From positions 1 through 13,314 of the forward strand of contig JAUWCW010000021.1 in NCBI GenBank assembly GCA_030609125.1: a DNA stretch of 13,314 nucleotides, read 5' to 3'. Of the stretch, positions 12,947 through 13,314 are shown one piece after another; the first letter of the stretch is position 1; every line of letters begins with the position of its first letter. Source of the DNA: JAUWCW01 sp030609125 [NCBI: Candidatus Rokuibacteriota bacterium]. GTDB lineage: Bacteria > JAUVQV01. The notes below the pieces were generated by a model. The model did not search any database and had not been told where the DNA came from. It saw nothing but the letters and a program-made list of their open reading frames with translations. Both the position numbers and the translations under genes were made by a program.

Positions 12947-13314
12947 CTATCTCAGCCTGTCCTGCAACTGGTTTATCGCCAGGGGGTTCGGCGGCTGAAC
13001 GGAAACCTCTCCTCCGCTCCCGACACTTACTTGCGTCAGGCCGACGGCCGAGTACCAGATGCCGACCCGTGCTCCGGTTTCGCTCACTACCCAGGAGCCG
13101 AAGAGACCGCCGCCGCTGGCGGTTCCACTGTACAGGTCGTTCATCAGCCAGACGGTCTTCTTGAGGAGCTCGGGAGTCATGTCCCTCTCCGTCCACTGCT
13201 CACTTTTGAGGGTGTAGGAAGTGCCGACGCCGAGAATGGCGTTGGGAGTGTTCTGCGGGCCCACTGTGTAATAGCGGTACCCGGGAAGGACCTTCCCTTC
13301 AGCAAAGGCGTCGA
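12947..13314 (-). CDS. Uncharacterised protein, C-terminal part (5' end beyond right edge)
   Basis: Frame open from the right edge to TAG 12949-12947, giving 121 residues. It begins DAFAEGKVLPGYRYYTVGPQ, then has NAILGVGTSYTLKSEQWTER and DMTPELLKKTVWLMNDLYSG, and ends in a Gly/Ser-rich beta region (FGSWVVSETGARVGIWYSAV) and a polar tail. The 'GYRYYTVGPQNTPNAILG' start and 'YTL....W' motif recall small deltaproteobacterial lipoproteins of unknown function that carry 'GYRYYY.GP...P.AI.GI...YTL'. That resemblance is from memory and unverified. The presumed signal or lipobox lies outside the window. GTG 13264 is in frame, but the reading continues upstream with clear coding character, so it is internal. 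It lies 18 nt upstream of the DUF3604 gene and is probably co-transcribed. Confidence 0.7.
   Translation of the reverse strand, partial: DAFAEGKVLPGYRYYTVGPQNTPNAILGVGTSYTLKSEQWTERDMTPELLKKTVWLMNDLYSGTASGGGLFGSWVVSETGARVGIWYSAVGLTQVSVGSGGEVSVQPPNPLAINQLQDRLR

Overview
The window is a GC-rich bacterial chromosome segment with tightly packed genes, several start/stop overlaps, and no IS elements, phage genes, CRISPR arrays or RNA genes that I could see. Gene content is mostly metabolism, transport and exported proteins: folate-branch PabB-PabC fusion, NadB, a TPR-protein-associated TRAP transporter, DUF3604 and a NYN-domain protein. This fits a free-living Gram-negative anaerobe or facultative organism, most likely of the former Deltaproteobacteria (Desulfobacterota). 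The taxonomic placement is inferred from gene style and GC content, not from a marker gene.

Layout. (1) 1-837, minus strand: a short lipoprotein of the NMT1/THI5-like substrate-binding family that seems to lack its second lobe, followed two bases later by the start of an aldehyde dehydrogenase that runs off the left edge. (2) 838-977: a divergent promoter region with a perfect 22-nt dyad, a C9 tract and a consensus TATAAT. (3) 978-5723, plus strand: pabB-pabC fusion, a NYN/LOTUS-domain RNA-binding or nuclease-like protein, nadB, and a 99-residue CxxC protein. The last three are closely spaced and probably form an operon. (4) 5724-9588, minus strand: a three-gene TRAP transporter operon, tatT -> dctP/tatP -> dctQM fusion, with GTGA and ATGA stop/start overlaps. 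It meets the CxxC gene tail to tail with no intervening base. (5) 9681-10022, plus strand: a RelE/ParE-fold protein with a four-cysteine insert, followed by an in-frame open stretch that looks like gene debris. (6) 10202-13314, minus strand: three consecutive genes for exported or probably exported proteins: the 3' end of an uncharacterised protein, a PHP-like DUF3604 protein, and a periplasmic protein made of two gap-free 125-residue repeats.

How the genes work together. The transporter operon encodes every part of a TPR-associated TRAP (TPAT) system: a lipoprotein T component, a periplasmic P component and a fused membrane QM component. In the P component, a gap-free motif comparison puts phenylalanine where classical DctP proteins have the carboxylate-anchoring arginine, so its ligand is probably not an ordinary C4-dicarboxylate or sialic-acid-like substrate. 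The region 10202-12947+ looks like a conserved cassette of unknown function.

Three genes (pabBC, tatT, and the RelE-like gene) have a -10-like hexamer only 6-8 nt before the start codon and no Shine-Dalgarno sequence. This suggests leaderless mRNAs. The most unusual items are the lobe-less binding protein, the cysteine-insert RelE-like protein without a visible antitoxin, the arginine-less TRAP binding protein, and the tandem-repeat/DUF3604 cassette.
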